From Deltaproteobacteria bacterium (lineage in GTDB: Bacteria; Myxococcota_A; Polyangia; DRWM01), in contig JAFDER010000004.1 in NCBI GenBank assembly GCA_019310245.1, positions 1-40,696 on the forward strand: a stretch of DNA of 40,696 nucleotides. Direction: 5' to 3'. A program made the position numbers and the translations under genes. The notes beneath the pieces were generated by a model. It did not search any database and had not been told where the DNA came from. It was given only the letters and a program-made list of their open reading frames with translations. This document shows positions 39,318-40,696 of this stretch, piece after piece; the stretch's first letter is position 1, and each line of letters opens with the position of its first letter.

Positions 39318-40696
39318 ATGGCGCAGGAGTCGGACAGGGCGGCATTTTGCCCGTCATGCCTCAACCCGGTGGACCCGGATGCGGAAGTCTGCCCCTGCTG
39401 CAGCGCCGGAGCGGAGTCCGGAGGCTGGCCAGAGGATCCCCACGTGGGCCGCTCCATCGAGGACCGGTACCGCATCGCGCAGCGCGTGAGCGCGGACGGC
39501 ATGGCGATCACGTTCCTGGCCAGCTCGCTCGAGGACGAAAGCGCCGTGGCCCTGAAGATGCTGCACCCCGATCAGGCCGCCGATCCGGCCGTGTGGCAGA
39601 CGTTCGTGGAGCAGATCCAGTCCGCGCAGGAGCTGGACGCGCGGGGATTCGTGAAGATCCTCTACGTGGGCATGGACATGGACAGCGGCGACATCCCGTT
39701 CCTCGTCCACGAGATCGTCAAGGGAGAGACGCTCGCCGAGTTCCTGACCCGCGACCTGGCCTTCGACATCCCCGAGGCGATCGAGATCGGACGCCACGTG
39801 GCCAAGGCGATCGTCGAGGCGCACGAGCGCCAGATCGTGCACCGCCACCTCAGGCCCGAGAAGGTGATCGTGCTGGGCGTGAGGCAGGCCGATCCGGTCA
39901 AGATCCTGGACCTGGGCTTCGGCTGTGTGAGCCCGCAGGACGAGGTCACGACTCCGGACCTGATCGACGCCCTGCGGTACATGCCGCCCGAGCAAGAGGA
40001 GGGTGCCGACGACCCGCGCACGGACATCTACGCCCTGGGCGTCATGCTCTACGAGATGATCGCGGGCCAGCCTCCTCCCACGAGCAAGGGGTTGAGCACG
40101 TCGGCGGGCGACCTCATCCGCATGAAGGATCTCGCGCCCAGCGCCCCCGACGAGCTGGACCTGCTCGTGCACGACATGATGGCAAGGGACCCGAAGAAGC
40201 GGCCCCGGTCAATGGCAATGGTCGTGAGCAAGCTCGAGCACATTGACGGGGAGCTGTCCACCCTCACCATCGACTCGATCATCCCCGAGGGCGCGATGCA
40301 CGTGGAGGACCCGCCCTCCGTGGTCCACAAGCTGTCCGCCGTGGGCAAGCCGAGCCCGGTGGCCAAGTCCCCCGCGGTCACGAGCGACCTGTCGCCGCGC
40401 AGGATCATCGGCGGCGTGCGCTACAGCGCCGAGGTCTTCTCGCGGCCCACGAAACCGCCCGCCGGCGGCAAGACCGTAACGCCCGCCGCGGCCCGGCGGC
40501 CTCCCTCGCCCGTGAAGTCCCCCGAAGAGGTCAAGCCACCAGAGGAAACCGGGCCCAAGAAGAGCCTGGCCGCCATCTTCCTCGACAAGGACAAGGATGT
40601 TCCGGACAAGGCAGCGTCCAAGCCCGGACCGAAGAAGAGCGCGAAGCCGGTGCCGGCCCCGCCGGTGAATCCCGAGGAGGTCCTGCCCCACCTCAT
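39318..40696 (+). CDS. zinc-ribbon pseudokinase-like protein (3' partial)
   Basis: This frame is missing from the ORF track because it runs off the end. Translated by hand: ATG 39318 (MAQESDRAAF), with no stop to 40696. A zinc ribbon comes first (C11, C14, C25, C28), then a Ser/Thr kinase-type fold. It has VALKML with the ATP-binding Lys (K80), HRHLRPEKV at 175-183, DLGFG (198-202), YMPPEQ and the DIYALGVMLYEM helix. The catalytic Asp of HRD is His (H177) and the Asn of the HRDxxxxN motif is Lys (K182); the Gly-rich loop is degenerate. It is therefore predicted to be a pseudokinase. After the kinase domain a Pro/Lys/Ala-rich tail begins and runs out of the window. Confidence 0.82.
   Translation, partial: MAQESDRAAFCPSCLNPVDPDAEVCPCCSAGAESGGWPEDPHVGRSIEDRYRIAQRVSADGMAITFLASSLEDESAVALKMLHPDQAADPAVWQTFVEQIQSAQELDARGFVKILYVGMDMDSGDIPFLVHEIVKGETLAEFLTRDLAFDIPEAIEIGRHVAKAIVEAHERQIVHRHLRPEKVIVLGVRQADPVKILDLGFGCVSPQDEVTTPDLIDALRYMPPEQEEGADDPRTDIYALGVMLYEMIAGQPPPTSKGLSTSAGDLIRMKDLAPSAPDELDLLVHDMMARDPKKRPRSMAMVVSKLEHIDGELSTLTIDSIIPEGAMHVEDPPSVVHKLSAVGKPSPVAKSPAVTSDLSPRRIIGGVRYSAEVFSRPTKPPAGGKTVTPAAARRPPSPVKSPEEVKPPEETGPKKSLAAIFLDKDKDVPDKAASKPGPKKSAKPVPAPPVNPEEVLPHL

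Noticed and set aside
39347-40246. Plus-strand ORF of 299 residues
   Set aside because: Wrong frame. The frame beginning at 39318 encodes a coherent zinc ribbon and kinase fold.

Overview
The window reads as chromosomal DNA from a very GC-rich deltaproteobacterial-type organism, most likely Myxococcota or a close relative. This is inferred from content, not from a marker tree. The clues are a large set of outer-surface lipoproteins with Asp/Pro/Glu-rich linkers, MopE-type motifs (CNGxDDxCD), Cys-rich GCGGSCGTC repeats, an AgmX/PglI C-terminal-type protein, several type IV pilus/type II secretion-type genes, and a sigma-54-type promoter next to pilin genes. I saw no tRNA, rRNA, CRISPR array, insertion sequence or phage gene.

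Layout. 1-3.7 kb: end of a Cys-rich CxGxC-repeat protein, then a Cys-repeat lipoprotein and a CBM-like lipoprotein. 3.7-9.8 kb: tandem universal stress protein, DUF502 membrane protein, DPBB/RlpA-like protein, a GspE-N-domain protein with no ATPase, and an M49-like (DPP III-type) metallopeptidase lipoprotein. 9.8-12.4 kb: a NapH-NapG/MauM fused polyferredoxin and a Tat-exported DUF362 protein, overlapping by 20 nt. 12.65-19.0 kb: minor pilin operon fimT/gspH-pilV-pilW-pilX-pilY1, followed by a small lipoprotein. 19.7-22.9 kb: a short intergenic repeat cluster, then the translation operon rpsB-tsf-pyrH-frr on the minus strand; its S2 has a repetitive N-terminal extension. 22.97-26.0 kb: cupin, VWA lipoprotein, DUF4013 membrane protein, Cys-rich lipoprotein. 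26.0-30.6 kb: a tight four-gene operon of GspE/PilB-type ATPase, Ycf46-like AAA+ ATPase, zinc-ribbon membrane protein and AgmX-like protein. 30.7-32.8 kb: lipoproteins and a stand-alone RsbRD-like domain. 32.9-36.6 kb: mutS, a methyltransferase and an SRPBCC protein. 36.7-39.1 kb: a GH114 lipoprotein gene with an in-frame TGA just after the lipobox, and a PPC-like lipoprotein. 39.3 kb-end: a zinc-ribbon kinase-fold protein whose HRD motif reads HRH. It runs off the edge and is absent from the supplied ORF track.

How it works together. Conserved housekeeping genes (rpsB-tsf-pyrH-frr, mutS) are interleaved with envelope genes. About ten genes encode lipoproteins. Most share a lipobox followed by an Asp/Pro/Glu-rich spacer that appears to present different folded modules (CBM, VWA, GH114, PPC-like, Cys-knot-like). 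The pilus and secretion-type genes suggest surface adhesion, motility or export machinery. The four-gene ATPase operon at 26-30.6 kb is the best candidate here for an uncharacterised multi-component system.

Regulatory signals are fairly consistent. Many starts have a -35 like TTGACN or TTGCNN and a -10 like TANNNT at 16-18 bp. In several cases the -10 lies only 7-11 nt before the start codon, which implies leaderless or near-leaderless mRNAs. Five convergent gene pairs meet with overlaps or gaps of 6 nt or less, leaving no room for intrinsic terminators. All family names come from reading the translations and no database search was run. The frame from 39318 to the end was translated by hand.
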